NCBI GenBank assembly: GCA_028673005.1 | Contig: CM054113.1 | Span: forward strand, 176,745,956 to 176,809,955 | Length of the DNA stretch: 64,000 bases | Source of the DNA: Tanypteryx hageni | Lineage: Eukaryota; Arthropoda; Insecta; Odonata; Petaluridae | Direction of reading: 5' to 3' | In this document: piece after piece, positions 36,341-49,384 of the stretch | Layout: every line of letters begins with the position of its first letter | How positions within the stretch are numbered: the first letter of the stretch is position 1 | Program-made: the position numbers and the translations under genes | The notes under the pieces: model-generated | The model's database searches: none | The model's input: only the letters and a program-made list of their open reading frames with translations | Told to the model about the DNA's origin: nothing

Positions 36341-37689
36341 GAAGGAAGGAAACAACGCCAAGACAATGATCGGTAGTGTGCGGAGAGGGAAGAGCAAATC
36401 ACGAAAACAAAAAAATTATATTCCCTCGCGAAGAATCGCGAATCCGTCTCACCCGCCCCTACCCCTCGCGCCGCGACAAAAAAAAATAAATTCACTCCCC
36501 CGCATTAAAAAAAGAAAAACGCCGGGCGAAGTCACGCACAGGTGTCACGCTCCGAACCGATTCCTCCGAGAAAACGAGCGGCCAAAGCAATCCGAGAAGG
36601 CGACAAACTCGACGGTGTCACGAGAGAAGATGGCAGCATCTCAAAAAAATAAACACGACAGAAAACGTCGGAAAAAACACGCGTAAGGACGTTTTCTATT
36701 TTAAAAAAGGGGTTAAATTTTCTCTCGTAATCCATCCGAAATCAGAACTTACTTTATATTTCCTCTTCTTCTTACTTTCGAGACTTTTTAAAGAACTCTC
36801 AAGACAGAAAACTTCGGAAAAAAACACGCGAAAATAAGGACGACTTATCTTTTTAAAACGATTCATATTTTCTTCCTCTCCACCTCCTCATTTTCGAGAT
36901 TTTCAAAGAACAACCAACACTCTCAACACTTCACTCACCGACGTAATCCAACGCCAACCACCCTTTCGAACACACTTAAAATGGGATAGGGAAAAGAAGA
37001 GAACTTGTCCTCTCTCCCGACACGAGGTTCTCTTCTCCGCTTTATTCCTACTACTGGCTCTTCTCACTCTATCCTCCCGAAAACTATTCAAAAAACAGAG
37101 CGGGAGACACACACGGACTGACTTTTGTCTAACGGCCAGAAATAAACTCACAACCACGCACGCCTAACGCCATCATCTCTTAAGAACCTCTCGCATCTCT
37201 CCCCCGCATTCTCCCACATCTCCAACCCCACATCTCTACCATATCCATCCTCTTCTCCACGACTCTCCGAACCCTTCTCCCTCCTCTCATCTCTCTACCC
37301 TCTAGGAAGTACCCAAAGATACGGCAGCTTCGCTCCTCCTCTCCTCCTTTCCCCCCTTACACATGCCCAGGGGCAAATACGCGTGAGGGTAGAAGCGTGC
37401 CGTGAGGGAGGGGGCGCAGAGTAGGGAGGGGAGGAAGGAGAGAGAGAGAAATGGGTTGAAACGGATTTTGTAGGAAGGAGGGGCAGAGAAGAGAGAGAGA
37501 GAGAAAGAGAAAGAGGAGCTGAGTGTCACGTGGGGTCGACCGATATATATCAAGGGGGCCTTCACCTCTTCGGGAGGTCCTTCTGGGCTTCGTGAATTGT
37601 GCTGTTGTGGGGGAATTGGGATATATATATAAGAGGGGTGGAGGAAGTGAGGGAGACGCGATACGGAACGGGAGCTGAGGTTACGAGGG

Positions 37690-38090
37690 AAGAGAGGGGA
37701 GAGGAGAGTTGGAGGAAAATTTGGGGATGTATTGGAGGGTAGGAGAGTTGGGGGGTTTAATTGGGGGAAGAGTTGGAGAGCAGGACAGGAGAGGATTGGA
37801 GGAGGATTGGAGGGGAGGAGGATTGGAGGGGAGGAGGATTGGAGAGGAGTTGGAGGGGAGGAGAGTTGGAGGGAGGAGAGTTGGAGGGGAATAGATTTGG
37901 GGGGAGGAGAGTTGGATGATAGGAGAGTTTGAGGGGAGGAGAGTTGGAAGAAAGTAGGTTTGAGGGGAGGAGAGTTGGAGGGGAGTATATTTGGGGGGAG
38001 GAGAGTTGGAGGGTAGGAGAGTTGGAGGGGAGGAGAATTGGAAGGAAAGTTAGAGGGGAGGATGGTTGGGGAGGAGAGTAGGACGGGAGA
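37690..38090. repeat. GGAGGAGAGTTGGAGG minisatellite
   Basis: Imperfect units of GAGGAGAGTTGGAGG(G/A), mostly 16-18 bp, make up about 400 bp of purine-rich plus strand and end near a run of ten G at 38104. The proline-rich minus-strand frame of 278 residues (37302-38138) is a by-product. Confidence 0.9.
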
Positions 38091-38749
38091 TTTGAGGAGA
38101 GACGGGGGGGGGGGGGAGGTCGCGTCAGGATGACACAAGGAAACTGCAGCGAAGCGAACGCGAATTTTTTTTAATCCGCTTCTTTACTTCGTGCATCCGA
38201 GGGAGACGTGTGCACACACACACACAAGTGCACGGAGAGACACAGGGTCGGCCCAAAGCGGATTTCTGGGATGCAACGCGGAGAGATTTGCACGGCGCGC
38301 TCTAAAACGGAGTAGTCTCAATGCGACGAAAGCGTTTTTGTTTAATTAAGCGGCGCGGGATACATATCGCAATGCGATGCGACGTCGCAGTCCCGAATTT
38401 CATCGCACACACAAACGGAACAAGGAGCGAGTTTCATCGATTCAAGCGGTGGATCTTAGGACTCTTTTCTCGTAAAAATCCCGGGCTGATTCGTTTGCGA
38501 GGGGGACGGAGGTTTCGCTGGACGTTTTTACGCCAAGGGGATTAATCCGCAGAAGGTAAAAATTACTAATCTCGATGAATGTTTATGCCTTATTTACGAG
38601 GCACGTTTTCGAACATATGGCGGCATTTTTGTTTACGAGGGACCCGAAAAAAATTAAATAAATATAATAAGACGAATGCAGGTGAGCGGCTGATTAGAGG
38701 ATGACAACGCCCGCTATACTCTTTCGGCGGCCTTACAGGATAATTAATT

Positions 38750-39048
38750 CAGGGGTCGGCAACCTATGGCACGCGTGTCAAAAGATTGCAGGCGAAGAGA
38801 TTTTTACATTGCACAATATTTCAGAGGAGAATGAGAAAAATGTGTATTTTAAAAATATTTTGCTTTCATTACAATTTTATTTTCCACTTTAATGGCAAAT
38901 CATTAAATTCAGGGTGCCTTCTAGTATAATAACAACTTTTCGCAAGCGTTACGGGCCAAATAAATATGAGGGTGGCACGCGCGGAGAGTCACGGAATACG
39001 AATTTTGAGAAATAGTGGCACTTAACGGGAAGACGTCGTCGACCCCTG
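38750..39048. mobile_element. hAT-type MITE, 299 bp
   Basis: CAGGGGTCGGCAACCTATGG opens the element and GTCGTCGACCCCTG closes it, as inverted partners. GGCACGCG occurs inside both ends (38769 and 38973). Flanking 8-mers AATTAATT and ACCTAAAT match at five of eight positions. Non-coding. Confidence 0.75.
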
Positions 39049-40700
39049 ACCTAAATGATACAAGGCACACCTTTCGTTTTAATCTCAAACAACGCACGTT
39101 CCATTACGACGGTAAGAAAGCGAAAAAGGGGACAGTTTCAATTCAATTCAGAAAAGAAAATTTACCGCGAAATATTTCGTTACATTGTTACCACTATGAA
39201 CTTTCAAACGGTCGAGAATTTGGAGGGAATCACGGGCAAGCGAAATTTCGGCTTCAAATTTCCGGACGCGCTAGCGAAATTTAATCGCTCGAAAAAAATT
39301 CGTCCACGAAACGTGGCTTTTCTATTCAAAATATTCTCTTTAATCTGAGAAAACGGAAGTCGAAAGACTTTAAATTTTTACCAGACCGAGATACTAGAAA
39401 GTCTAGAACGGTGGTGGCGAGCATGAAGGAGTTGGACCTAACTGCTCTGGAATGAAAAGAGACCGAGAAACTCCGTCTCAAGCTCATGAACTTATTTTTT
39501 TTAAGTGCGAAACACGAACGTCGAAAGTTACCATCTCAAATCGTACGCAATGATCAAGGAGGAAAATTAAATCGGGAAGGTCGCAACTGAAACATTTAAA
39601 CCACGAATCTAAGTAAAGCCATCGTGTTCCAAATGTTATCTTACGATCGATACAAACTTGATTAGGGATTCTGATCGCATCGAACACGTTCAGAGAAATT
39701 CGTTCAAGGAGCATGTTTACCCGCGAAAATTTCCCCTCGAATTGCCATCTAATTCGCAGCATAACTCTTCTTAGAACCACAAAAAAAGTCGACAGAAATA
39801 AAAATTCAAATTTCACTCCAACGCATCCCACTTTTTGGGTTGGGTTAAGCATGTTGATTTGGTTCTTTCGAAACATTAAAGCGAGCGCAGACAAAGTCAT
39901 GTGCACAAAAAAAAACAAACCAGTGACGTTCTGAGGGAAGAAGAGTCAGAAGCTGGCTCGATCACCACAGCGACAAAATTGGTTTGTTGTAGGGCTATTT
40001 ACGGAAAGGTCTGGCAGATAGTCAGAAGGGAGAAAATTATGACAACTAACAGTGTGAAAACCTGGCTCATTCCAAGTTTATTTTTATAATTGCCTCAGTT
40101 ATATTCGGGAACTTAAATTTGACAGAAAAGGCTGGGAAAATCCACTCGTGATGAAAATGAGAGAACATATCCTGATGGTTTTTACAAAAAATTTCGCTCC
40201 ATTAAAATACTGCCACTGATTTCAACAAATATATACGATAATCTGAACTATTATCTATCTCGAAATTAAGAATTTTATATATAAGTAGCTAAAGAATTTC
40301 TTACTTAAATTATAAATTAAACCGTGAAGAATACCTATAAACATTTAAAAAAATACTTTATAAACCTTATAAAATTTGCTGCGCTAAAATATGGAGATAT
40401 TGAGTGCAATAACAATGGGTTTCTTAGATGTTAACTTTAGTTTAATTAGTAAGAATTATAATAAGATAATTTGATAAATATGCTTAAAAAAGATGATTTT
40501 CAAAGTTATGTCAACACTAAGAAAGTTAATAGGCATGATAACTATTAAAATTTATACCAAAAACGTCTACGGAAAAAACGTTTTGAGATGTGTAACAGGT
40601 AAAGCAACACTAGATGATCAACTGCCTCAAAAAAAAAAATATGGCAAAGCCTTCAACACTGTCAGAAAACCCCTTAATCCTAGTTATGTAAATCAAAGGC
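39049..40700. other. Non-coding, no recognised feature
   Basis: AT-rich sequence with normal CpG frequency. Open frames at 39055-39348 and 39484-39918 overlap others on both strands and show no domain. Confidence 0.35.
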
Positions 40701-43200
40701 AGGTTATGAATGTCGGAGTATAGAATACAAAGAAATGAAGTAAAATTTAATAATACAAAAGTATATTCGAATAGTATAATTAAGGAAATATGTTTTACTT
40801 CTAAATTAATTAAGCTGGTAAGAAATGATTGAAATAATACCACTTTATAATGTTACAAACTAAATCTCTCCAGCGACTTTCATTGATAGAATGTTTGATA
40901 CTTTGCCAAATCTAGGCCATTTCTATCCAAAAGATGGTTTGCTAGCCAACACATGGTTCTATTCATTTCATTAACACATATTTTCATCTAACATTATGAT
41001 CACAATATTTAAGTTGACTCATGAAATATTCTTGAAATCACTCATTCTATTGGCATAGCCAGTCAAAGGGTGGCCGGGAGGACCATTTGGCCTGGGCCTC
41101 AACCTCAAGGGAGGTTTATTTTGCATTTGAATAGTTAACTGTGACATTGCATGAAAATGATTTTTTAAAGTAACTGGTACATTTACACAGAAAAGGTCAG
41201 AGAAGCTATTTTTAAAGAAAAAATATTCAAATTCCATTTTACATTTTTTGAGCTAATAATTTTCTAATTTTGTTTTCCTGTGTTTTTTGTTTTAATTTTG
41301 GGGCTTCAAAATCATGCAGTGGCCTGAGCCTCTCTGAATACCTGAGAGGACCTAACTATTGGTAGCGAGTATGTACAATTACATTAGTATACATGTTGAT
41401 CACACATTCCTTGAATTACAAACTTAAGACTCCAAATCACATCATTTCATACCTCCTAAAGAAAGTATGAACATTTTAAAGAAAGCAGTGTTGAAAAATG
41501 AGAAAATAAATGATTTGAATAAAAAATGGATGTTGTTAAGTCTGTTAGCAGTATATAGCTATTTTATAGTATAATTTTGATTAGCATTATAAAGTCCCTT
41601 CACAACAAGAGATATTTTAAAACTCTTTGCATAAAATAAACCTTTTTCCTTAGTGTAAGATCTTATACCTATATGAAAATTTCATTGGGAATAAGGATTT
41701 AACAGATAGGAACTAAATCCACGTTTAAATAGCTATCATTAATTCATAATCAGATTAATTGATAGAAATTTATGAGATTTTTTCCTGCAAGTAAGAGTCA
41801 CTAATGAAAATATGCAATTATTTAAAAGGTAAGTATTATGATTCAAATTAACTCAATCCAAAAGTAGTGCAAAGATATTGCTGTTCTAATAAAACTCTGA
41901 GAAAATAGTATTTGATTATAAGAATTAATCTGACTTTTTGGTGAATGGCTTAGAAAAATAATTTTATCCTGAAGCATGTTACAGATTCAAGGTTCTATTA
42001 AATTGATTAAAAAATTGCAAATATTTTCTTTCAGCTACAGTAATAATTGTCATAGAAAATTTAATGTTCATGTCAAGGGTTTCCATACTCCTAAGGGTAC
42101 TTCAAGAGTTTTTAAGGGTATGTGAAAGAGTTAAAGATTATAATTTTTCTTATTAGTTCATCTTTCATACATGATTTCAGAACCAAAAGTTGCGATGATA
42201 CAGCTAAGAATAATGCCATAAAACAGAAAAATATGTAAAACTGAATTTTAATGTTACAAACACATGTTATCTATCTTAAGACCAGTGTTATTCATTTCAT
42301 TATCACTTTAAAATGCATCTGTTAAAAAAACTGCTCTATGTGGTACATTAGCAAAAAAGCTTGAAGAGCCCTGAATCATTCTAAGTATGTAAAATTAAGG
42401 CACAGTATTTGAAAGATGTTAAGACCTAATAGTTTGGCACCAACTTAAATTTCACAGATAAAATTTTCTAATCCGACTGCACTTTAGGAGAAAAATGTGC
42501 TATTAAGTAACTCTTACAAATCTTTTGATTGATCAATTCTTGTTGGAACCAATTATTGGCGAATTATTTCTCTAGATTGCTGCTTTATATCAGATACGAG
42601 TCTCTTAAATTAATAATCTGTTTTATGGCTATGGAAGTTAATTATAGCACATATAAACTTTCATAGTTAAAGTGAATACCAATAAATTTATAAATGCCTC
42701 TAGAAATATGCTAATATAACTCAATATTTTATCACCAATAAAATTTTTCCAATAGCTATACTAAGGATTCCAGTAATATTACTGTAAAATTGCTGAGGTC
42801 CCAACAGAGCTGCATGCATGCCATATATTTATATGAAATTATTTAAAAACTGAAAAATATATTTTGATTTCACCAAGCATGCATATAAGGCAACCATCAG
42901 ATCATGAATGATATTAAGGAATAATATGTGAAATGAAGGTTACATGTTAATTCATTCAGCTATAAATAAATATCTTGAGAATGCAAAAATAATGCACCAG
43001 TTAATGTCAAGGTAATTATTGACTTATTAAAATGTGATTTGGAAACAACTGGGACTTGAAGCACAGATGTTGGAAAGAGTATCATATGAAAGTGAACTAA
43101 TTTCAAAAATAAAACTGAAGATAAAAATGCATTCAATGAATAAGATGATATAACATTATTATCTTGTAACTCTATGTTAGATACCAGCAATTCATAAATA
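40700..43200. other. CpG-depleted AT-rich block
   Basis: CpG is almost absent. Between 41401 and 42180 I count a single CG in 780 bases, where roughly 15 would be expected from base composition. No coding, repeat or element ends are recognised. The depletion is the footprint expected of long-term germline methylation, as in a gene-body intron. Confidence 0.6.
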
Positions 43201-44520
43201 GTTGGACATTTATTTACGAGAAAATAATATTAAAGCTAGCGAAAGTAATGTCAACGTAAACAGCCATAGAATCATTGGCGCGAAAATAAAACGAGTCAAG
43301 ATTTATTTATGTGATTTTGAAATGTTAGGTGTATACACACAAATGCAAAAAAATCATCAAGATATCTCATAAATTTGATTTCGATACGGTTCAATCACTG
43401 ATAGTATGAAATAAAATTCCTCGAAAGAAGTTAATGCCTTGAATGTATCGAGGACTTGACTTTATCGTGATAAGACTTCGAGTACACACGCATAGAGTAC
43501 TACAGTATTGATAATGAGTAATTTACGAAGGAGAGGGAAAGCATCGTTGTTTGTATCGCGGTAAACCGGTGGGCGAAAACTTAGGATAGAGCAGTACAGG
43601 CACTGAGTGGCTACAATTATTTCCTTAGTACACTACTCGACATGAGAACTCGAAAAAGGGGATGCTATTCACCATTTCTTGATTTTCCTTGTCTGAGGAG
43701 AGATTGATGTTCACCAGGTTCGGAAAGAAGCGTATTGCTCATGGTATATTTGATTTATCTCAGCTATTTGACCTAGAACACAAATGATCCGAATTATAGA
43801 TAAGTTAATCATTTTCAAATACAAATAAATTTCAGAAAACTGCAGTTAATGCGGAAAATCAAATAAAAAAATTTGGAGCATGAAAAAAATTAAATTAGAA
43901 GAAAAATAGTAACATTCATTCAGAAAAATATTAATATCTTTCATTTCCGTGTGTATTCAGAAAATTTGTGGTTTACATAAAATAATCGATAACATATACA
44001 AAGGGTAATAATTTCAACCCGTATATTACCTTAGACAGCCTCTCTAATATGAGAACAATATAAAAAGGCATTACAATCTCAACGCAAAGAATGTAATTTT
44101 CTTGTATGAGACACCTCGTGGTAAGAAAATTCGAAAATAATGAATTATATAAAGACCGCCAATTGTTCAACTTTGCTTACCTCGAAAAGGCAGCGTCAAC
44201 GCCACGGCACATTTAATTCAAAATGAAAAGCAATAACAACCTTATACAAAAACACTACACACCTCCTCTGAGGATACGTGCGTACGCATCCCTTTGAAAT
44301 AAACTAGTATAAAACACCTCCGCTCTTTTTTGATAACGGTAAGTCAGCATACGCCGCACAGCGGCAAGGTCGCGACCTGTAACGATAAATGACTATCGGT
44401 GAATTATAGTAAGCGCCAGTATGAAGGTATTTATCCTAAGAAGAAAGATAATTATATAATTTCTTCTTATACTCGCTGTAAATTATAGACACGACTTTGT
44501 ATTACGTAAGGTTAATCATA
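43200..44520. promoter_or_regulatory. CpG-normal island, candidate promoter region (inferred)
   Basis: CpG returns abruptly: 17 CG in 43201-43560. It stays common to about 44520 before falling again. On the minus strand, ATG at 44212-44210 opens a frame that runs to TTTTCGAG followed by GTAAGC at 44180, a good splice-donor match that could end a short first coding exon. There is no homology support. The regulatory reading is inference from composition only. Confidence 0.25.
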
Positions 44521-46184
44521 AAGTTATAATTCTGCTATGAAGTTTTATTCTGGTAATCTATTAATTCGTAATTTCTTTTATTATTCCTTGAGCAATTTTG
44601 AGTATACTTAAGGTTTTTTTTATTATACATCGAATTAGTGTTTTACTGTATGTTGAACTCACAGTTACCGCTTAGAATAAGAAAGGGATCTTATGAGTAT
44701 AACTTAAAGGCAAATAATCAAGCAAGTTCTTCTATTTCAGAAATGCTCAAGGCTTTCGATAATGAAGACTAACAATGTTTTTGAGAAGTGAGAAGCCAAT
44801 ATTAAATAAGATAACATATGTTCAAATTCTTGACATCTGGTAAATTTAAATACCATAACATTAAAGGGAAATATATTTTTAAAAATATTTAACTAATTAG
44901 GATACATTTGAAACAGATTAAAAGATGTTCAAAATATAACACATGTTATCCACTGAACTCCATTTATGAAAAATATGATTATAATTTACCTCATATGTAT
45001 ACCTTAATGCGTAAAAATAATCTCCTGTATGGTAAATGATTTGTCATTCAATAGTTAAATAGTGAAGTTTAACTTTATATGATATAAGATTTAAAAGAGT
45101 ACTTTTTGTGAATAATAATAGTTTAAATGCATAAAAAAATTCAATGCGCTTTAAAGTGATATTATTGTTCACTAATATGGGCGAAATATGTGAGAATTTT
45201 GAAAGGAATTGTTATTGACAACCAAACTTCAATTATAATAAACTTCATCTTTAGATAGCTCGAGCATTATCCATTGATGGCAGCACGCTACACCAGTAGT
45301 ACAGTGACGCTACCGGAGAAATTATGTACTATTTTCTGTATTGCGAAAATGGCGGTGATATAAGAGATCGTACATATTTACTGCTTTGAAAGTTCTGGAA
45401 ATAGGGTACATGACAAGGTAAGAAGCATTTAAAACATTGTTAATAGTTTTAATTATAGAAAACAATGTATAATTTTCCTGATTAAATTTTAAAAGTTTCA
45501 CCACGTATTACTCTTTAGGTAATTCTGAACGTTCTTAAATGCAAATTGTAAATACAATAAATAAATTTATTAAAAATATTCCTTCATTATACTACCTTGT
45601 GTCAAAGAATTGGAAAATATGAATGTTATATTTAGGTCAATCTTTCTAAAGTGATACAAATCGTTTCTTTTTTAAAACTATTACATATTCATTACGGCAT
45701 GTGATATAGACTAAAGATAAAACCATTGATATATTGTAATTAATATGGATATATTGGTCGAGTGAATCTAAACTATGATGATTTAGAATAATATATCTTA
45801 ATATTAAAATAATTTTACTTTGTGTAAGTTATCAATCTGTAATATTATTTCTATCATGCTTTAACATATACAAGGGTAACGAATCACTGTTGAAATTTCA
45901 GGAACGTTTCGATATGTTATTACTTAAGCAGTTGTATAGCCACTAATGTTATATTTAGTGATATTATTGTCTTCTCAGAGAAGGCTTAGCATAATATTTT
46001 ATTTCACATACATCCATTTAGTTAACGAGCTATCAGTGCTTGCATACTGCAAGGGCTTAAAAAAATCACCATACATCATGATCTAAACTCGTAAATAAAC
46101 CAACTAGATTTCCAGGACAACAGCACTTCTTTCACGTGGAGCCTGTATGTATTAAACAATAAATTCCATGAGTAATAGCAATAT
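44521..46184. other. AT-rich, mostly CpG-poor, no recognised feature
   Basis: Resembles 40.7-43.2 kb in composition. No domain, terminal repeat or RNA gene is seen; a small CpG cluster lies at about 45260-45370. Confidence 0.35.
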
Positions 46185-46925
46185 ATTTATAATTTTCCGC
46201 GAAATTAAGTCAACAATCCGTAATTTACAAATTCTCTGGCAATCGCCTCGTGTCCAAGTTTTCGTATATCAAGTTTCGTGACTCAGATCGCTCTGCATGA
46301 GCAATAAGAATAATCATCATTAAGACAATACACTGTACACTAAAATTACGGAAAAATAGGATATTTTGTGTTAAGATTATTGCATCATCATTCGTGCCTT
46401 TAGCACGTATTTGGATTAAAAAAATCGCGAAATAGGTAATACGCTATGATATTTACAATTGAAAAGAGTATCTCGAAAAACTACGAAATACAACATTAAA
46501 ATACTTTTCACGTTTTACTAAATTTCGTATATTAGTATAATGACGTCATCATAAGTTTACGTCGTAGATTAAAATCGATGGCATAATAATATATAAATTA
46601 GTGAATAATTTTCATTTTCCGCGAAATTAAGGCATCTATCCGCAATTTCTAAATTCTCTGGCAATCGGCTCTCGTCCAAGTTTTCGAATTTTCGGTTTCA
46701 TGGCTTACAATTAGATCGCCGTTTCAGAAATAGCTATAATAATCATCAAGAAAATAGCCTTTATATCACCCTATAATTTATGCAAAAATTAGGATATTTT
46801 TTGTGTTAGGATTATGGCGACATCATCCGTGGATTTTAGTTTGTATCCGAATAAAAATATTAATTTATAATTATCACGTCATCACATCTAAACGTCGTTG
46901 GCTGAAATCAAATAGATTATAATGC
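46185..46925. repeat. Two-copy tandem duplication, ~420 bp offset
   Basis: TTTTCCGCGAAATTAAG, AAATTCTCTGGCAATCG, GTCCAAGTTTTCG, AGGATATTTT and the later ACGTCATC words occur in the same order from about 46192 and again from about 46615. The second copy lacks roughly 100 bp of the middle. The unit is richer in CpG than its surroundings. It is not recognised as a known family. Confidence 0.75.
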
Positions 46926-47384
46926 AATCTAAGCATTAAATCAATGCTGTTGAAGTATGGATAATCAATTCCCCTTGAAAGGCATTGGAGTCGTTGCTAT
47001 GGTAGTAAATATTTTTCATTGTTGAAAATCGAAAAACTTTTCATAATTTTATGATTAAAATCAAATGTTTACGCAAATTCACCTTGGGTTTTAATTCTGT
47101 CTTCAGGAAATATAAACATCATTCTTCCATCCGCGGGATGGTGCATGTCCTGACTTTGTATCTTAACTGTAAATAATTTAAAAAAGGAATTTTATATAAC
47201 CCTTCACTGTTTTCAATGCTTTTTTATGGGTTTTTTTAAATTGGAAATTGGGGTCAAAAATACCTCTTAAATATAACTTCTTTCAAAAATTTCGGATTTA
47301 TTCCAGAGGTTGTACCCAATGACCTATCTTCATGACAAATTCGGCACTGTAGCACTTCTAGAAGTATGTACCTTAGGTTTTATA

Positions 47385-47387
<3 letters not shown>

Positions 47388-47453
<66 letters not shown>

Positions 47454-47510
47454 CTATGTATTATATCCTACTAGCTGAAATAACCCGGCATTGCTCGGGT
47501 TTTTAAGTCA
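47388..47510. repeat. (AT)n microsatellite and adjoining ACCCGG hairpin
   Basis: About 31 AT units (47388-47450) are followed by CTAGCTGAAATAACCCGGC and GCTCGGGTTTTT. ACCCG pairs with CGGGT around an eight-base loop. AGCTGAA-ACCCGG-beside-(TA)n junctions are a common interspersed-repeat edge in arthropods, but the family is not certain. Confidence 0.75.
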
Positions 47511-48704
47511 AAACAAAAAATATCGAAGAGGGTGAGAATAAAACCAAGTAATTAAACCAGGTCAATTTTTATTGTAGTGCTTAATGGCATGCAATATTTC
47601 TTGTCTTCCCATCTTTTGCACAAATAAATAAATTTTTCCTGTGTCCTTTATCGATAAATTTTGCAACTGTATTTTTTATCAAATAATCATAATAAACAAT
47701 CGATAGAATCACTTTTAAAATATAGTTATTTCACTCAAATTAAGTTCCATTGGAAGAAACTATGATATTATGTGGTCATGTGTCTACATTAAAAACTTGG
47801 GCAGGAATTGCAAGCTCTAGGGATGCAACCAGTGGAAACACATTTGAAGATATATTCAAATTTAGCTCACTCATACATTATCCCATGCAAAGGCTGATTT
47901 TGTTTGTCTGATTTGTCACGTGAATATTTTAAAGTCAAAACTATGAAACAAAATCATTTCCCGGATTTTGAAATCCATTTTGGCGATAAAAAGTATGTTA
48001 GTACGACATTGAAAGTGTTGTGTTAATGTAATAAGTTCAATTGGCTTAATTGATGCATACAAATGTTCAGTTGAAAGAAAAGCAAAATGTTCATATAGAC
48101 TTTCAAGGGAGAGAGAGTTAACGAGTATAAATTTTGGTCGAAATTCAAGAACTGTTATAGAAGTTTTCTTATTGTACCTTCTGAGATATATTTCACATTA
48201 CTAATTGTCAATGTTAATGAAAAACATTTTCTCTGTCTATAAAGTATACAGAGTATGCAGAATACATAAAACGTTTTTAGTGAACGAAAGTCTTCCACCT
48301 ACCTTTCGAAGCTATTAGCAGATTTATAGTTTTTTGTTATTTCCCTTCTTTGAATAACCTTAGTGTTTCTTTCTTCCCTACTTTAGTTTATATTAGGTAT
48401 ATATTATGTCTTTTAGTTAATATTAGGTATTGTTTATAAAGATTGTCAAGTAGATTGTTAATCCAACAATACGCTCATTCCCATGTTATTTAAATGAGAA
48501 AAATTAAAAGAAAAAATTTTTTTAATGAAAAAGGTAAATCAAATCGCTTTAAAAACCCTCCCATTTTGGTTAACTTTTTACTGCGGTTAAAATGGCACCT
48601 TCATCTTGCTTCTACATTCTGTAGTTGTTGCGTTATAAATGTGCAAACAAATTTTTCAAAATATTTATAGTAGAGATATATATCCTATATACCTAAGAAG
48701 CAGC
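47511..48704. other. Non-coding, no recognised feature
   Basis: AT-rich, CpG-poor. Nothing supportable was seen. Confidence 0.35.
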
Positions 48705-48885
48705 TATTTATTTATTTTTATTTATTTATTTTAGCTCATAAACAGCCGTTAATGGCCTTTTACAATGAGCATAATAACTTTAACAAAGACAAACACATAC
48801 AACCATACCATAGGCAGAATTCGAACCCGCGACCCTAACATTGGCAGCCAGACACGCTAACCACCCCTCTACCAAGGGAGATATG
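48705..48885 (-). mobile_element. tRNA-derived SINE
   Basis: On the minus strand a tRNA-like head reads GGTAGAGGGGTGGTTAGCGT (box A-like) and, about 40 bp later, GCGGGTTCGAATTCTGCC (box B). It is followed by an unrelated body (GGCCATTAACGGCTG) and a tail of AAATAAAT repeats at the low-coordinate end. This is the classic layout of a Pol III-transcribed SINE. The head resembles the tRNA-like segment at 51576-51668, so both may derive from the same tRNA family. No clear target duplication. Confidence 0.75.
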
Positions 48886-49049
48886 GATGTAATGTGGCAT
48901 TATTAGAATTAAAAAAAAATTATAACAACAGAGTTTAATACCACTTTGATTTATTCTACATACCACTATATAACAACAAATAAGTTGCATAAGTAACAAT
49001 GATTGGTTTAAGAGCTCAATTAAATGACATGGAACAACTCATTAAATAA

Positions 49050-49384
49050 GAAACTAGGAAGATACATAAGTAGCTATAATAAAATAAATTATAAAAGAAA
49101 TACACATTACAATATAAACAAGCGTGAAGGATTATTAAAATCACATGTCCAAGAGAAAGTTTTTAATTGAGTGATATACCATGCATAATAATAGCAACAG
49201 CAAAAACAATGAATGTAAAACAAGTTAATACAAAACAAACTGAATATATTATCAACATTACAAATCATTGATTGAGTCTCTAATTGACTGGTAATGAGAT
49301 GAATGTCATTGGACAAGTCAGGAAATTGGAATACACATAAGTATAATAAAGTTATAGTAAAAGAAATACAAATTACAATATTGT
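49050..49384 (-). repeat. Duplicated LINE 3' untranslated segment
   Basis: Related stretches of about 130 bp recur with an offset near 265 bp. GAAACTAGGAAGATACATAAG...AGAAATACACATTACAATAT (about 49060) corresponds to GGAAATTGGAATACACATAAG...AGAAATACAAATTACAATAT (about 49320). The AATTGAGT(G/A)(G/A)TATA words recur as well. It lies directly downstream, on the minus strand, of the LINE coding fragment. Confidence 0.55.

Noticed and set aside
35224..36686. Very long open frames (373-452 residues plus, 384-400 residues minus)
   Set aside because: They exist only because the minisatellite unit lacks stops. Overlapping frames on both strands give equally long, purely repetitive products without domains.
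37302..38138. 278-residue proline/serine-rich minus-strand frame
   Set aside because: It is the complement of a purine-rich minisatellite and has no domain beyond the repeat.
44308..44345. TATAAAA (44308) with a GGTAAGT donor 25 bp downstream on the plus strand
   Set aside because: A start site set by that TATA would fall on the donor itself, leaving no exon, so the two signals cannot belong together.
48790..48880. A functional tRNA gene on the minus strand
   Set aside because: Box A- and box B-like words are present, but the acceptor and anticodon stems do not pair and an A-rich SINE body follows.
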